From contig JAIUNM010000009.1 of assembly GCA_020162035.1 (NCBI GenBank), positions 62,001 to 126,000 of the forward strand: 64,000 bases of DNA. Direction: 5' to 3'. This document shows, piece by piece, positions 9,178 through 19,700 of this stretch (position 1 is the first letter of the stretch; every line of letters begins with the position of its first letter). Made by a program: the position numbers and the translations under genes. Below the pieces are notes generated by a model, which saw only the letters and a list, made by a program, of their open reading frames with translations, was not told the DNA's origin and did no database searches. The stretch comes from Bacteroidota bacterium (lineage in GTDB: Bacteria > Bacteroidota > Bacteroidia > B-17B0 > Aurantibacillaceae).

Positions 9178-12100
9178 ATGATAAACATGAGGATAATCAT
9201 ATTAATTTTTCTTTTTGTGAAAATTTCTTTTGCACAAGACTCATATGAACTATCCTTTAAAAATATTGAAGCTGACGCGATAGGTGTAAAATCAATAAAA
9301 AAAGGTTGTTATAGTAAAAAATATAATTTTTTATGGCTAGTAACAAATGTTGGACTAGGAAGCTATAACGGTTACTATTACAAAAATATTAATAATCCAA
9401 AAGATTCTGCAAATAAGCCTTTAAGTAAAAATATTCATGACCTATACGAAGACTTAGATGGAAATTTATGGATTTCATATGAAGATACGGGTAGCTTTAC
9501 AAGGTATAATCATAAAACTAAAATTTATACACATTATGGTTCTTTTGGAAAACATAAAAACACAATAACAACTGATTTAATCCCCTCTAACTTTTACGAG
9601 GACAGTGAAAACAGATTATGGTTACCCACATGGAATGGAGGATTATTATTATATAATAAACAAACCGATGATTTTAAATGCTACGATGTTAACACTAAAT
9701 TTGCAAATGGTGGCAAAATAATTTGTACAACCGTTAGAAGCATATTAGAACTTGAGAAAGGAAAGTATTTAATAACTTTTTTTCAAGAAAAACCAAGAGC
9801 TGTTCCTTGTGTTTTAGATATTAATAAAAACACATTAATAGAATTTCCGTTAAAAGAATACTCAAAAAATTTGAGCAATGCTGCTTATGATTTATTTGAA
9901 AGGTATCTTACAATTACTCATAACAGTTATTACGATAAAGAAAATCAAAAAATATGGATTGGAGGGTACAGTGGGATTTCGGTTATAGATTTAAAAAACA
10001 AAACTTCACAACGTATTTCTCCAAGAAAGTTTAATCCAGAAGTTGAACTTAATTTAGATAATACCATGAATTTTATTTTAAGTAACGACAGTAATTTATG
10101 GTATAGCTCTACAACTAATGGAATTATAGTTGTTAATCGTAAAAATTTAAAATCATATTACCACAATCAACCAGGTAGCTGTTTAACATGTGTTGGCGAT
10201 AATGATATACTAGGCTTTACTAAAGACAATGCAAATAATGTTTGGGTTTTTAACAGATCGTATGGAATTAGTGTTTGCGCACCTTACACGCACCAAATAA
10301 AAGTAAAAAAATGGGAAAATTTTAATGTAGATTATTATAATGCATCTGATCAAGTTATACCTGTGTCACAAATTATAGCAAAGTCTAATCATTTGGTTTA
10401 TTTTTCAAGTTTAAAAGGTATTTCGGTTTATGATTACAGAAAAGACTCAATTTTACCAAACATTAGTTTTGGAAATAAAAACGACGATAAAAATGTTTTA
10501 CTATTTAAATTTGCTAAAAACAATACTATTGAATTTGGCCGCACAACTAAAAGATCGCCATATAATTCTCAGTTTACTATTTACAATGAAAGCACAAAAC
10601 AACTTAATGATATTGAATCAACACACCAAATTTTTAGTGTAAATTTTAAAAACGATAGCATAGATGGAAGTTATGTGTTTTCGCAAAGTTTTTCTAACTT
10701 ATTAAAATTTAATTACACAACTCAAAAATTTGATACTGTTTTTAATTTTCCTGAAGGTAAAATTCCTTTACCATCAAACGGACTAAAACTTAAAAATAAT
10801 AACTTGTTTTTTTATTTAGCTAATGGTGGCTTTATGATTTTTAATGAGAAAACAAAAAAGATAAGAACATACAGACAAAAAGGTTTTGATGTAGAGTTTA
10901 ATGCAAGAATGATAAACAGCACATTTTATACAAAAAGAAATACTATTTTGATAGGAACCGAAAAAAACTTATTTGAATTTGATATAGAAAAAGAAACTTT
11001 TACCGACCATTCAAAAATTATGGGTCTTGAAAAATATAATGTTTTTAATGTTTTTGAAGATAGGTTTGGAATAATATGGTTTACTGGGCCAAAAGAAATT
11101 ATACGTTACAATGTTAAAGAAAAAAAATACAGTGTAATAAATAAAAAAATAACTTCAACAAACTTATTCTTTTTTAAATCTAACAATCATCCAATAACTG
11201 CCTTTGATGAGGATTATATATTTTTACCTAACAAAAAAGGTTTAACCTTTTTTAATACAGCAACATTTAAATTACCAGAAAATAAACCAATAATTTCAAT
11301 TTATGAATTAACAGTAAATGATTCATTATTTAATATTCAAGATTCAATACTTGAGTTTAAACATTATCAAAACAACATTCAATTTAAATTTATTACTGAT
11401 GAAATTTATCGTCCATCATTAGGCTCATTTAGTTACCAGCTTATTGGTTTAGACAGTAAAATTAAAGAGTTAAAATCAAACGAAATTGATTTACAAAACG
11501 TACCTGCGGGTAATTATAAATTAAAAGTTTTTTATAAAAACACATTTGGTGTTTATGCAAATGAATTTATACTTGATATAATTATATTAAAACCTTTTTG
11601 GAAAACTTGGTGGTTTATTTTGCTTTGTGTAATAGGAATTGTTTTTATATTAATTGTATTAATTAAAAAACGAGAAAAAGATTTATTAAAAAAACAACAA
11701 CAATTAGAAAACATAGTAAATGAAAGAACAGCTGAATTAGTTATACGCTCTAAAGAAATTGAAACTCAAAAACATATTATTGAAGAAAAACAAAAAGAAA
11801 CTATAGATTCAATTAAATATGCCCAACGGATTCAAAATGCCTTGTTAGCAAGTAAAACGTTATTAAATAAAAATCTTAAAAATTATTTTATTTATTTTAA
11901 CCCTAAAGAATTAGTAAGTGGCGATTTTTATTGGGCATCTGAAATAAATAATAAATTTTACTTCATTGTAGCCGATAGTACAGGGCATGGAATACCAGGC
12001 GCTTTTATGAGTTTGTTAAATATTAATTTTTTAAATGAAGCAATAAATGAAAAATTAATAGAAAATCCATCAGAAATTTTAGATTATGTACGAACAAAAT

Positions 12101-12549
12101 TAATACAAGGTTTAGCCGAAGATGGTAGTGAAGAAGGCGGAAAAGATGGTATGGATTGCAGTTTAGTTTGCATTGATTTTACAAAAATGGAATTTACTTA
12201 TTCCTGCGCAAACAATCCTTTAATTTACATCTCAAACAATACCATTAATGAATTAGAGGCGGATAGAATGCCTGTAGGAAAATCGCCAAAAGACACTTTA
12301 AAGTTTAATTATAACACTATAAAATATAATAGTGGTGATATTTTATACCTTTTTACAGATGGTTATGCCGATCAATTTGGGGGAGAAAAAGGTAAAAAAT
12401 TAAAGCATAAAAATTTACGAGATTATTTATTTAAAATTCATCAAAATTCAATTTTAGAACAAAAAGAATTGCTGAGTAATGAATTTAATCAATGGAAAGG
12501 TAATTTAGAACAAATTGATGATGTTTGTGTTGTAGGTATTAAACTATAA
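9178..12549 (+). CDS. Sensor protein: two-component-regulator-type beta-propeller, Y_Y_Y domain, TM helix, SpoIIE/PP2C phosphatase
   Basis: The start is set at 9178 (alternative 9187) because the following residues form a clean signal peptide, MRIIILIFLFVKISFAQ; an upstream in-frame extension to 9022 would overlap dapD and lacks coding character. The 1,123-residue protein has a periplasmic portion of WxS/T propeller repeats (GNLWISYED, NRLWLPTWNGG, NKIWIGGYSG type), then a Y_Y_Y-like domain (YQLIGLDSK) and one TM helix (FWKTWWFILLCVIGIVFIL). A coiled coil and a cytoplasmic SpoIIE-type PP2C phosphatase follow, with the metal-binding motifs SGDFYWA, DSTGHGIPGAFMS, DGMDCSLV and FTDGYADQFGG. The output is therefore serine/threonine dephosphorylation rather than histidine kinase signalling. 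Ligand and substrate are unknown; no anti-sigma or antagonist gene is adjacent. Confidence 0.88.
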   Translation: MINMRIIILIFLFVKISFAQDSYELSFKNIEADAIGVKSIKKGCYSKKYNFLWLVTNVGLGSYNGYYYKNINNPKDSANKPLSKNIHDLYEDLDGNLWISYEDTGSFTRYNHKTKIYTHYGSFGKHKNTITTDLIPSNFYEDSENRLWLPTWNGGLLLYNKQTDDFKCYDVNTKFANGGKIICTTVRSILELEKGKYLITFFQEKPRAVPCVLDINKNTLIEFPLKEYSKNLSNAAYDLFERYLTITHNSYYDKENQKIWIGGYSGISVIDLKNKTSQRISPRKFNPEVELNLDNTMNFILSNDSNLWYSSTTNGIIVVNRKNLKSYYHNQPGSCLTCVGDNDILGFTKDNANNVWVFNRSYGISVCAPYTHQIKVKKWENFNVDYYNASDQVIPVSQIIAKSNHLVYFSSLKGISVYDYRKDSILPNISFGNKNDDKNVLLFKFAKNNTIEFGRTTKRSPYNSQFTIYNESTKQLNDIESTHQIFSVNFKNDSIDGSYVFSQSFSNLLKFNYTTQKFDTVFNFPEGKIPLPSNGLKLKNNNLFFYLANGGFMIFNEKTKKIRTYRQKGFDVEFNARMINSTFYTKRNTILIGTEKNLFEFDIEKETFTDHSKIMGLEKYNVFNVFEDRFGIIWFTGPKEIIRYNVKEKKYSVINKKITSTNLFFFKSNNHPITAFDEDYIFLPNKKGLTFFNTATFKLPENKPIISIYELTVNDSLFNIQDSILEFKHYQNNIQFKFITDEIYRPSLGSFSYQLIGLDSKIKELKSNEIDLQNVPAGNYKLKVFYKNTFGVYANEFILDIIILKPFWKTWWFILLCVIGIVFILIVLIKKREKDLLKKQQQLENIVNERTAELVIRSKEIETQKHIIEEKQKETIDSIKYAQRIQNALLASKTLLNKNLKNYFIYFNPKELVSGDFYWASEINNKFYFIVADSTGHGIPGAFMSLLNINFLNEAINEKLIENPSEILDYVRTKLIQGLAEDGSEEGGKDGMDCSLVCIDFTKMEFTYSCANNPLIYISNNTINELEADRMPVGKSPKDTLKFNYNTIKYNSGDILYLFTDGYADQFGGEKGKKLKHKNLRDYLFKIHQNSILEQKELLSNEFNQWKGNLEQIDDVCVVGIKL

Positions 12550-12612
12550 AAACTCTATAAATCAACAAGATACAATGATCCTAAATTATTTTTTTTATTA
12601 TTGTTTTATTCG

Positions 12613-12620
12613 TATATTTG
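12613..12620 (+). promoter_or_regulatory. -7 promoter box (TATATTTG) upstream of tRNA-Arg
   Basis: TATATTTG matches TAnnTTTG and lies 14 bp before the first base of the tRNA, a sensible distance for a short 5' leader removed by RNase P. Confidence 0.55.
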
Positions 12621-12634
12621 TGCTCCAAAAAAAT

Positions 12635-12708
12635 GGCTTCGTAGCTCAACTGAATAGAGCACTTGACTACGGATCAAGAGGTTAGGGGTTTGAATCCCTT
12701 CGAGGTCA
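12635..12708 (+). tRNA. tRNA-Arg (anticodon ACG)
   Basis: A complete cloverleaf of 74 nt folds by eye. The 7-bp acceptor stem is GGCTTCG with CGAGGTC (two G-U pairs). The D stem is GCTC/GAGC, the anticodon stem CTTGA/TCAAG with loop CTACGGA (anticodon ACG at 12669-12671), the variable loop AGGTT, and the T arm AGGGG/CCCTT with loop TTTGAAT. The discriminator is A and the CCA end is not encoded. ACG is expected to be deaminated to ICG and to read CGU/CGC/CGA. Confidence 0.96.
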
Positions 12709-12711
12709 CAA

Positions 12712-12744
12712 AAAAAATCCTGAAATGCTATTTCAGGATTTTTT
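12712..12744. terminator. Bidirectional rho-independent terminator between tRNA-Arg and asnS
   Basis: An inverted repeat centred on loop GCT (12727-12729) pairs ATCCTGAAAT with ATTTCAGGAT, flanked by an A tract on the left and a T tract on the right. It can therefore end transcription of the tRNA (plus strand) and of asnS (minus strand). Confidence 0.85.
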
Positions 12745-12764
12745 ATTTTAAAACACTATTAATC

Positions 12765-14198
12765 CTAAAATTCGCAATTTTTTGGTGTACGAGGAAATGG
12801 TATTACATCTCTAATATTTGTCATTCCTGTTACAAATAAAACTAATCTTTCAAAACCTAAGCCAAAACCCGCATGTTCACACGCTCCAAATCGCCTTGTA
12901 TCCAAATACCAATCTAACTCATGCGTTGGTATGTTCATTTCATTCATTCGATTAGTTAATTTTTCAAGTCGTTCTTCGCGTTGGCTTCCTCCAACTATTT
13001 CACCAATGCCCGGAAACAAAATATCCATTGCTCTAACAGTTTTTCCATCATCATTTTGACGCATATAAAATGCTTTTATGTTTTTTGGATAATCGGTTAA
13101 TATTACTGGCTTTTTAAAATGTTTTTCAACTAAATATCGTTCGTGTTCGCTTTGTAAATCTACCCCCCAATCATTTACTAAATATTGAAATTTTTTCTTT
13201 TTATTATGGTTACTTTCTTTTAAAATTTCAATGGCCTGTGTATAAGTAACTCTTTCAAAGTTATTTTCTAAACAAAATTTTAGTTTATCTAATAAATTTA
13301 GTTCACTTCTATCTTGCTGTGGTTTTTGTTTTTCTTCTTCTAATAATCTATTATTTAAAAACTCTAAATCTTCGTAATTGTTTTCCCATGCATATTTTAT
13401 AACAAACTTCAATAACTCTTCGGCCAAATCCATGTTATCATTTAAATCATAAAAAGCCATTTCTGGTTCTATCATCCAAAATTCAGCCAAATGCCTTGCA
13501 GTGTTACTATTTTCAGCTCTAAAAGTTGGGCCAAAAGTATAAATATCGCTAAAAGCCATTGCCGCTAATTCACCTTCTAATTGCCCACTTACTGTTAAGT
13601 TTGTGCTTTTTCCAAAAAAATCTTGTTGAAAATCTATTTGGCCTTTATCATCTTTAGGTAAATTTTTTAAATCTAATGTTGTAACTCTAAACATTTCACC
13701 TGCTCCTTCGGCATCACTACTTGTAATGATTGGTGTATGCACATAAACAAATCCTTTTTCTTGAAAAAATTTATGAACTGCAAATGCTAAACTGTTGCGG
13801 ACTCTAAAAATAGCGCCAAAAGTATTTGTTCTAAATCGCAAATGAGCAATTTCTCTTAAAAATTCAAGGCTGTGTTTTTTTGGTTGTAATGGGAATTTTT
13901 CGGGATCGCTATCTCCTAAAATTTCTATTTTACTTGCTTTAATTTCTACACTTTGTCCTTTACCTAAAGAAGCAATTAATTGCCCCTCAACGCTAATTGC
14001 AGCACCTGTTGTAATTCTTTTTAATATTTCATCAGAAGTATTATTAAAATCAACAACTACTTGTATGTTACTATTGCAGCTACCATCATTTAATGCAATA
14101 AATTGATTGCTCCTAAATGTTTTTACCCAACCTTTAACTAAAACTGAAACGTCAGTTTGATTTGATTTTAATAATTCTTTTATTTTAATTCGTTTCAT
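12765..14198 (-). CDS. asnS: Asparaginyl-tRNA synthetase
   Basis: The 477-residue class IIb synthetase is of normal length. An N-terminal OB-fold anticodon-binding domain (about 1-110, [20 protein letters not shown]) precedes the catalytic core with motif 2 ([21 protein letters not shown]) and motif 3 ([15 protein letters not shown]). The [13 protein letters not shown] segment is typical of AsnRS rather than AspRS. It charges tRNA-Asn in the cytoplasm. It has its own promoter (14245-14274) and terminates at the shared hairpin next to tRNA-Arg. The start is the first ATG after the promoter, leaving a leader of about 40 nt. Confidence 0.97.
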   Translation of the reverse strand: MKRIKIKELLKSNQTDVSVLVKGWVKTFRSNQFIALNDGSCNSNIQVVVDFNNTSDEILKRITTGAAISVEGQLIASLGKGQSVEIKASKIEILGDSDPEKFPLQPKKHSLEFLREIAHLRFRTNTFGAIFRVRNSLAFAVHKFFQEKGFVYVHTPIITSSDAEGAGEMFRVTTLDLKNLPKDDKGQIDFQQDFFGKSTNLTVSGQLEGELAAMAFSDIYTFGPTFRAENSNTARHLAEFWMIEPEMAFYDLNDNMDLAEELLKFVIKYAWENNYEDLEFLNNRLLEEEKQKPQQDRSELNLLDKLKFCLENNFERVTYTQAIEILKESNHNKKKKFQYLVNDWGVDLQSEHERYLVEKHFKKPVILTDYPKNIKAFYMRQNDDGKTVRAMDILFPGIGEIVGGSQREERLEKLTNRMNEMNIPTHELDWYLDTRRFGACEHAGFGLGFERLVLFVTGMTNIRDVIPFPRTPKNCEF

Positions 14199-14244
14199 TT
14201 AAATTAATCTTAATATTTTTTAAATGTAATTTTTAATTTTGTTT

Positions 14245-14274
14245 CAAAGTTAATAAACATTAGTCATAATCAAA
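14245..14274 (-). promoter_or_regulatory. asnS promoter: TTTG -33 and TAACTTTG -7
   Basis: On the minus strand TTTG (14271-14274) is followed after 18 bp by TAACTTTG (14245-14252), a good match to the Bacteroidota TTTG/TAnnTTTG promoter. The expected start site is near 14239, about 40 nt before the asnS ATG. Confidence 0.6.
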
Positions 14275-14288
14275 CACTTTATTATTTT

Positions 14289-15131
14289 TTAGCAGTGTTT
14301 AAAAATAAAATTTGTTGTATTGTAGTTTATAAATGCGTTTACTTTTTCTAGCTTTAAATTATTAGTTATTACGTATTTTAAATAACCTAATTCATTTAAA
14401 AAAGCATCAATTTTATTTATAACATCATTTGATTTATCACCTAAAACATTTTTATCTTGTTCAATTAAAAGCATTGGTTTAAATTTTGATAATGTTTTTT
14501 GCATTCCTAATAATGCCTCATATTCAAATCCTTCAATATCAATTTTTATAAACTTTAAATTATTTAATTCTTCAAATTTTAAAAATTCATCTAAAGCAAC
14601 AACATCAACACTTTCAGAAACATTAAAATCTTTAAGTTTAATTGATGCCATACCTAAATTATCATCATTTGTATTGTAATTTATATTTAAAATATCTTTC
14701 TTTTGACCAAGTGCAATTTTAAAAGGCTTTACATTATTTAATTTATTTAATTTAATATGGGAAATTAGTTTATTATAATTTTGAGAAAAAGGTTCAAAAC
14801 TATACACTTGTCCTTTATTTAATTTTACGGCTAAATTTGTTGAGTACCAACCTATGTTTGCTCCAACGTCAATAATTAAAGAATTATCTTCTAAATTTTC
14901 AATTAAATATTTTAATTCAATTTTTTCGTATCCACCTAAAAAAAATATATTTGTTTGAACCCAATCATGTAGGTTTAAATTAAATTTTATATTATTGATA
15001 AGAACAGTAGTTTCTACATTTAATGTTAGTTTATAAGGAATAATAATTTTTTTATAAACACCAAAAAAGTGTTTTTGTAAAAACTTAAATTTAAAACATA
15101 GTCTTAATAAATTACAAATTAAAAGTTTCAT
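14289..15131 (-). CDS. FkbM-family SAM-dependent methyltransferase
   Basis: The 280-residue protein has the FkbM/Methyltransf_21 layout. Motif I is SLIIDVGANIGWYSTNLAV (about residues 85-103), followed by the acidic VYSFEPF (motif II) and later LKFIKIDIEGFEYEALLGM, the hallmark of this family. It likely O-methylates a sugar or another small hydroxylated molecule using S-adenosylmethionine; the substrate is not evident. The gene starts 2 bp after the dnaE stop, so it is probably co-transcribed with dnaE, a functionally unrelated neighbour. The N-terminal 50 residues are basic and hydrophobic but not a clear signal peptide. Confidence 0.85.
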   Translation of the reverse strand: MKLLICNLLRLCFKFKFLQKHFFGVYKKIIIPYKLTLNVETTVLINNIKFNLNLHDWVQTNIFFLGGYEKIELKYLIENLEDNSLIIDVGANIGWYSTNLAVKLNKGQVYSFEPFSQNYNKLISHIKLNKLNNVKPFKIALGQKKDILNINYNTNDDNLGMASIKLKDFNVSESVDVVALDEFLKFEELNNLKFIKIDIEGFEYEALLGMQKTLSKFKPMLLIEQDKNVLGDKSNDVINKIDAFLNELGYLKYVITNNLKLEKVNAFINYNTTNFIFKHC

Positions 15132-15133
15132 AT

Positions 15134-18100
15134 TTATTTTAACTCATATTTTAATTGTGTTATTTTATTAAGTTCAACAAGCAACTCATCGCTAACATTA
15201 GTTTTATATTTTTTAGAAAATAATTTTACACTTTGGTTTTTATTAGCATCTTCAACAATAAATTCTACATTGCTTTTACCGGAATTATTTGTGTTAAATA
15301 TTGAAACTAATTGATTTATTAATTGATTGTTTACATCATCAACATTTAAAGATAGTTTTATACTGTTAAATGCAGATTTTTTAACCTCGTCTAATAATTC
15401 TATTTTATTTATTTTAATTTCTAAGCTTCCGGGTTGGTTATATCTATCTTGAATTTTTGCTTTAACAAAAACAAATAAGCCAACACTCATAAACTTATTA
15501 TAATCTAAAAAATCTTTTCCAAAAAGCATCAATTCTATACTTCCATTGTAATCTTCGATTATTAGTTTTCCAAAAGCTTTGCCAGTTTTGCTTGTTCTAT
15601 TTTCAAACCCTGTAATTATGCCAGCAAATGTAATTTCTTTATTTTTAAAAGGTTCTAAACCTGCTTTTAATTGACCACAATTAGAATTACATCTATGTTC
15701 AATTACAAGTTTATAAGGATCAAGCGGATGGCCGCTAATAAAAAAACCAACTACATCTTTTTCTCTAGATAATTGATCTAATGCGCTCCACGGTTCAATG
15801 TTTGTTGGTAGTTTTGGGTCGCTAATTTGCACTTCTTCTTCGCCACCAAATAAACTAGCTTGATTAGTTTCGTTACCTAAACTGGTTTGGTTACTGTATT
15901 TAATTAATTTATCTGTTAAGGTTGTTCCGTCTAATTGTTTTTCAAAAAACATTGCTCTGTGCACTCCTTCAAAACTATCAAATCCACCAGCAAGTGCTAA
16001 ACCTTCGATAGATTTTTTGTTTATACTTTTTGAATCTAAACGTTTTGCTAAATCAAATACTGAAACATATTTACCATTTGCTTTTCTTTCATCTACAATA
16101 TTTTGAATAGTGTTTTCCCCTACTCCTTTAATACTTGCCATTCCAAATCTAATGTTCCCATCTATACTCACACTAAATTTACCTTGTCCTTCGTTAACAT
16201 CAGGCCCTAATACTTTTATTCCCATTCGCTTACATTCTTCCATAAAAAATGTAATTTTTTCGATGTTGCCACAATGGTTGAGTACACTAGCCATAAACTC
16301 ATTTGGATAATGTGCTTTTAAATATGCTGTTTGTTGTGCTAAATAAGCATAACAAGTACTGTGTGATTTATTAAATGCATAACTAGCAAAAGCTTCCCAA
16401 TCTTTCCATACCTTTTCGGCAACTGTAGTATCGTGGCCATTAGTTTTACACCCTTCTAAATACTTACCTTTCATTTTATCCAAAACATCTTTTTGTTTTT
16501 TACCCATTGCTTTACGCAAAGTATCTGCATCACCTTTAGTAAAATTGGCAAGCTTTTGAGATAACCGCATTACTTGTTCTTGATAAACAGTAATTCCGTA
16601 TGTTTCTTGTAAAAATTCGTCCATTCCATTTAAATCATAAACAATTGGTTCTTTACCATGTTTACGATTAATGTAATTTGGAATATAAGCGATAGGGCCT
16701 GGTCTATATAAGGCATTCATCGCAATTAAATCTGTAAAATTATCGGGTTTTAAGTCTTTTAAATGTTTTTGCATACCCGGACTTTCAAATTGAAAAATCC
16801 CATTTGTTTCTCCGCGTTGAAAAAGTTCTAAAGCTTTGGGGTCATTTAAATCTATCTCATCAATATCTATATCAATATTGTGATTTTCTTTGATCATTTT
16901 TAAGGCATCTTTAATTATGGTTAAAGTTCTTAATCCTAAAAAATCCATTTTTAGAAGTCCTGCACTTTCGGCAACAGAGTTATCAAACTGGGTTAATAAC
17001 ATACTGCCTTCTTTAGGTTTTGTAACAGGTACAAATTTAGTAAGTTCATCTGGTGTTATAATTACACCACATGCGTGAACACCAGTATTTCTAACACAAC
17101 CTTCAAGTTCGTAGGCTTGTTTTAATACTTCAGCTTCAGGAGTTTTTTCTTCAGATAATTTTCTAAAGTTGTTTGATTGTTCAACAATTTCTCTTCTATC
17201 TTTTATTTTTTCTAAATATTTTTCGCTGATTCCTTTTGGATTTAATAAAGATTTTAAATCAGCTTCTAAACTATCGGGGAATGATTTGGCTAATTTATCT
17301 GCATCTGGTAACGGTAAATTTAATACACGAGCACTATCTCTAATAGCAGATTTACCGCCCATTGTGCCATAAGTAATTATTTGAGCAACTTTATCACTAC
17401 CATATTTATTAATCACATAATCAATAACTTTGTCTCTACCCTCATCGTCAAAATCAATATCAATATCGGGCATACTAATCCTATCTGGATTTAAAAATCT
17501 TTCAAAGAGTAAGTCATATTTAATTGGATCAACATTTGTTATACCCAAGCAATATGCAACAGCGCTACCCGCAGCCGAGCCACGTCCAGGGCCTACACTA
17601 ACACCTAATTCGCGAGCTTTAGTTGTAAAATCACTCACAATTAAAAAGTAACCCGGAAAACCCATGCGAGCCATTGTTACTAACTCAAAATCTAATCGTT
17701 CTTTTATATCAGAAGTTAAATTTGGATATCTTTTTTTAGCGCCTTCAAAAGTTAAATATTTTAGATAAGCATTTTCGCCACGTTTACCTTTGCCTTCATC
17801 GTTAGGATCGTTATCTCTTTCATCTTCAAACTCTTTTGGTATTTGAAACTTAGGCAAAAGAACATCTCTTCCTAATTTATAATTTTCTATTTTTAAAACT
17901 ATTTCATTTGTACATTCAATTGCTTCGGGCAAATCTTTAAACAATTCGCACATTTCTAAATTAGATTTAAAGTAAAATTCATTGTTAGGCATACCAAACC
18001 TAAAACCTCTACCTTTACCAATTGGCACATCTTTTTGTACTCCATCTTTAACACAAAGCAATACATCATGCGCAACGCTGCTTTTTTTATCTATATAATA

Positions 18101-19522
18101 ATTATTGTTAGCTGCAAAATATTTTACGTTATACTTTTTAGCAAACTTTAATAAAACAGAATTAACATGGTCTTCTTCAGGTAATGAGTGTCTGTTTAAT
18201 TCAATGTAAAAATCTTCGCCAAATTGTTCTTTATACCATAAAAATGCTTCTTCGGCTTGAGCTTCGCCAACATTTAAAATTAACGAAGGGATTTCGCCTT
18301 GTAAACCACCAGTTGTAACTATTAAATTAGTTTTAAAATTTAATAGTTGAGTTTTATCAATTCTTGGCACATAATAAAAACCATCTGTAAAGCCTAAAGA
18401 GCTAAGCTTACATAAATTTTCATATCCATTTTTATTTTTTGCTAAAAAGGGAATGCTAAAACCATTATTTTGTTTACCGCGCTCCATATGATTTTCTGTA
18501 ACATACAGTTCACACCCAATAATGCATTTCAGTTCAGTTTTTTTACCTATTGATACTGCTTTAGGCTCTGCGGCATCAAAAGCATCATTATGTTTTTTAA
18601 TTTCTTTATTCTGTTTATCTATACTTTGCCAAAATAAAAATGCGCCATACATATTGCCATGATCTGTAATTGCCAGTGCAGGCATATTAAAACTAATGGC
18701 TTTTTTAACCAAGTCATCAACATCACTCACGCTTTGTAAAACCGAAAACTGTGTATGGTTATGTAAGTGTGAAAATTTTAACGTTAACTCATTTAATGAC
18801 TCTTTGCTTACAACATTATTGTTTTCTTCTTTTTGTTTGTTAGTGTTACTATTTTTTAAATTAAGTTCATGTTTTAGAAGTTCAGATAAGTTAACATCTT
18901 GATAGTGTATTAATGCTAAATCGTCTTTATTCAGTTCTTTAACTTTTGTAATGCCTTGTTTAACAATTTCAAAAAAAACTTTAGATGTTGCTTGAACATC
19001 AAACGCAGCATTGTGCGCCTCAGCAAAATTAGAGTTAAATAATTTAGTGTAAAGTTCGGTTAGGGTTGGCCACTTGTATTTACCTCCTTTACCACCCGGT
19101 ATAGCGCAAAAATTTGTTGTATCATCGTTTTTAGTATCTATAATTGGGTGATTTTCAAAATAATTTGGCAAGCCACATCGTAAAAACTCCGCACCAATAA
19201 TATTTATATCAAACTCTATATTATGGCCACATAAGTATTGCGTTTGATTAACAATTTCAGCAAACTGTTCTAAAACTAATTTTAAATCACTACCTTCTTG
19301 TATAGCTCGTTCTGTAGATATACCGTGTATTTGTGTTGCATTAAATGGAATTGTATATCCATTTGGTTTAATTATTATTGAATTGTGATTTAATAATTTA
19401 CCTTCTTTGTTATGTAATTGCCATGCAATTTGTACCATTCTTGGCCAATTATCAAAGTCTGATAAAGGTGCATTGTAGTTACGTGGCAAACCCGTTGTTT
19501 CTGTGTCAAAAATTAAGAACAT
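15134..19522 (-). CDS. dnaE: DNA polymerase III subunit alpha with N-terminal 3'-5' exonuclease domain
   Basis: The 1,462-residue replicative polymerase contains, in order, a DEDDh exonuclease (about 1-195; FDTETTGLP, then GHNIEFDINI, then EAHNAAFDV) and a PHP domain (about 255-340; FSHLHNHTQFSVLQS). The C-family palm follows, with the metal-binding acidic motif MPDIDIDFDDEGRDKVIDYV near residues 682-701. Fingers with FNKSHSTCYAYLAQQTAYLK, an HhH region, and an OB domain (ITFAGIITGFENRTSKTGK) complete it. E. coli DnaE is about 1,160 residues and uses a separate DnaQ; the extra length here is the fused exonuclease, an arrangement known in Bacteroidota. Proofreading is therefore in cis. The start follows directly from the exonuclease motif at residue 6. 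Confidence 0.97.
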   Translation of the reverse strand: MFLIFDTETTGLPRNYNAPLSDFDNWPRMVQIAWQLHNKEGKLLNHNSIIIKPNGYTIPFNATQIHGISTERAIQEGSDLKLVLEQFAEIVNQTQYLCGHNIEFDINIIGAEFLRCGLPNYFENHPIIDTKNDDTTNFCAIPGGKGGKYKWPTLTELYTKLFNSNFAEAHNAAFDVQATSKVFFEIVKQGITKVKELNKDDLALIHYQDVNLSELLKHELNLKNSNTNKQKEENNNVVSKESLNELTLKFSHLHNHTQFSVLQSVSDVDDLVKKAISFNMPALAITDHGNMYGAFLFWQSIDKQNKEIKKHNDAFDAAEPKAVSIGKKTELKCIIGCELYVTENHMERGKQNNGFSIPFLAKNKNGYENLCKLSSLGFTDGFYYVPRIDKTQLLNFKTNLIVTTGGLQGEIPSLILNVGEAQAEEAFLWYKEQFGEDFYIELNRHSLPEEDHVNSVLLKFAKKYNVKYFAANNNYYIDKKSSVAHDVLLCVKDGVQKDVPIGKGRGFRFGMPNNEFYFKSNLEMCELFKDLPEAIECTNEIVLKIENYKLGRDVLLPKFQIPKEFEDERDNDPNDEGKGKRGENAYLKYLTFEGAKKRYPNLTSDIKERLDFELVTMARMGFPGYFLIVSDFTTKARELGVSVGPGRGSAAGSAVAYCLGITNVDPIKYDLLFERFLNPDRISMPDIDIDFDDEGRDKVIDYVINKYGSDKVAQIITYGTMGGKSAIRDSARVLNLPLPDADKLAKSFPDSLEADLKSLLNPKGISEKYLEKIKDRREIVEQSNNFRKLSEEKTPEAEVLKQAYELEGCVRNTGVHACGVIITPDELTKFVPVTKPKEGSMLLTQFDNSVAESAGLLKMDFLGLRTLTIIKDALKMIKENHNIDIDIDEIDLNDPKALELFQRGETNGIFQFESPGMQKHLKDLKPDNFTDLIAMNALYRPGPIAYIPNYINRKHGKEPIVYDLNGMDEFLQETYGITVYQEQVMRLSQKLANFTKGDADTLRKAMGKKQKDVLDKMKGKYLEGCKTNGHDTTVAEKVWKDWEAFASYAFNKSHSTCYAYLAQQTAYLKAHYPNEFMASVLNHCGNIEKITFFMEECKRMGIKVLGPDVNEGQGKFSVSIDGNIRFGMASIKGVGENTIQNIVDERKANGKYVSVFDLAKRLDSKSINKKSIEGLALAGGFDSFEGVHRAMFFEKQLDGTTLTDKLIKYSNQTSLGNETNQASLFGGEEEVQISDPKLPTNIEPWSALDQLSREKDVVGFFISGHPLDPYKLVIEHRCNSNCGQLKAGLEPFKNKEITFAGIITGFENRTSKTGKAFGKLIIEDYNGSIELMLFGKDFLDYNKFMSVGLFVFVKAKIQDRYNQPGSLEIKINKIELLDEVKKSAFNSIKLSLNVDDVNNQLINQLVSIFNTNNSGKSNVEFIVEDANKNQSVKLFSKKYKTNVSDELLVELNKITQLKYELK

Positions 19523-19700
19523 GAATTAAATTATATATAATTGAGTGTAAAAAATAAAAGAAAAACTTTTTTAAATTTAATTAAAAATTAAAAAAAACAC
19601 TATTTATGTTAATAAGTTACAAATAAGTGCTAAATTTTATTAATTCTCTGTTTTTAAAAGGCTTAAAACATAAATAAAAATAAATAAAATAATTTTTTTT

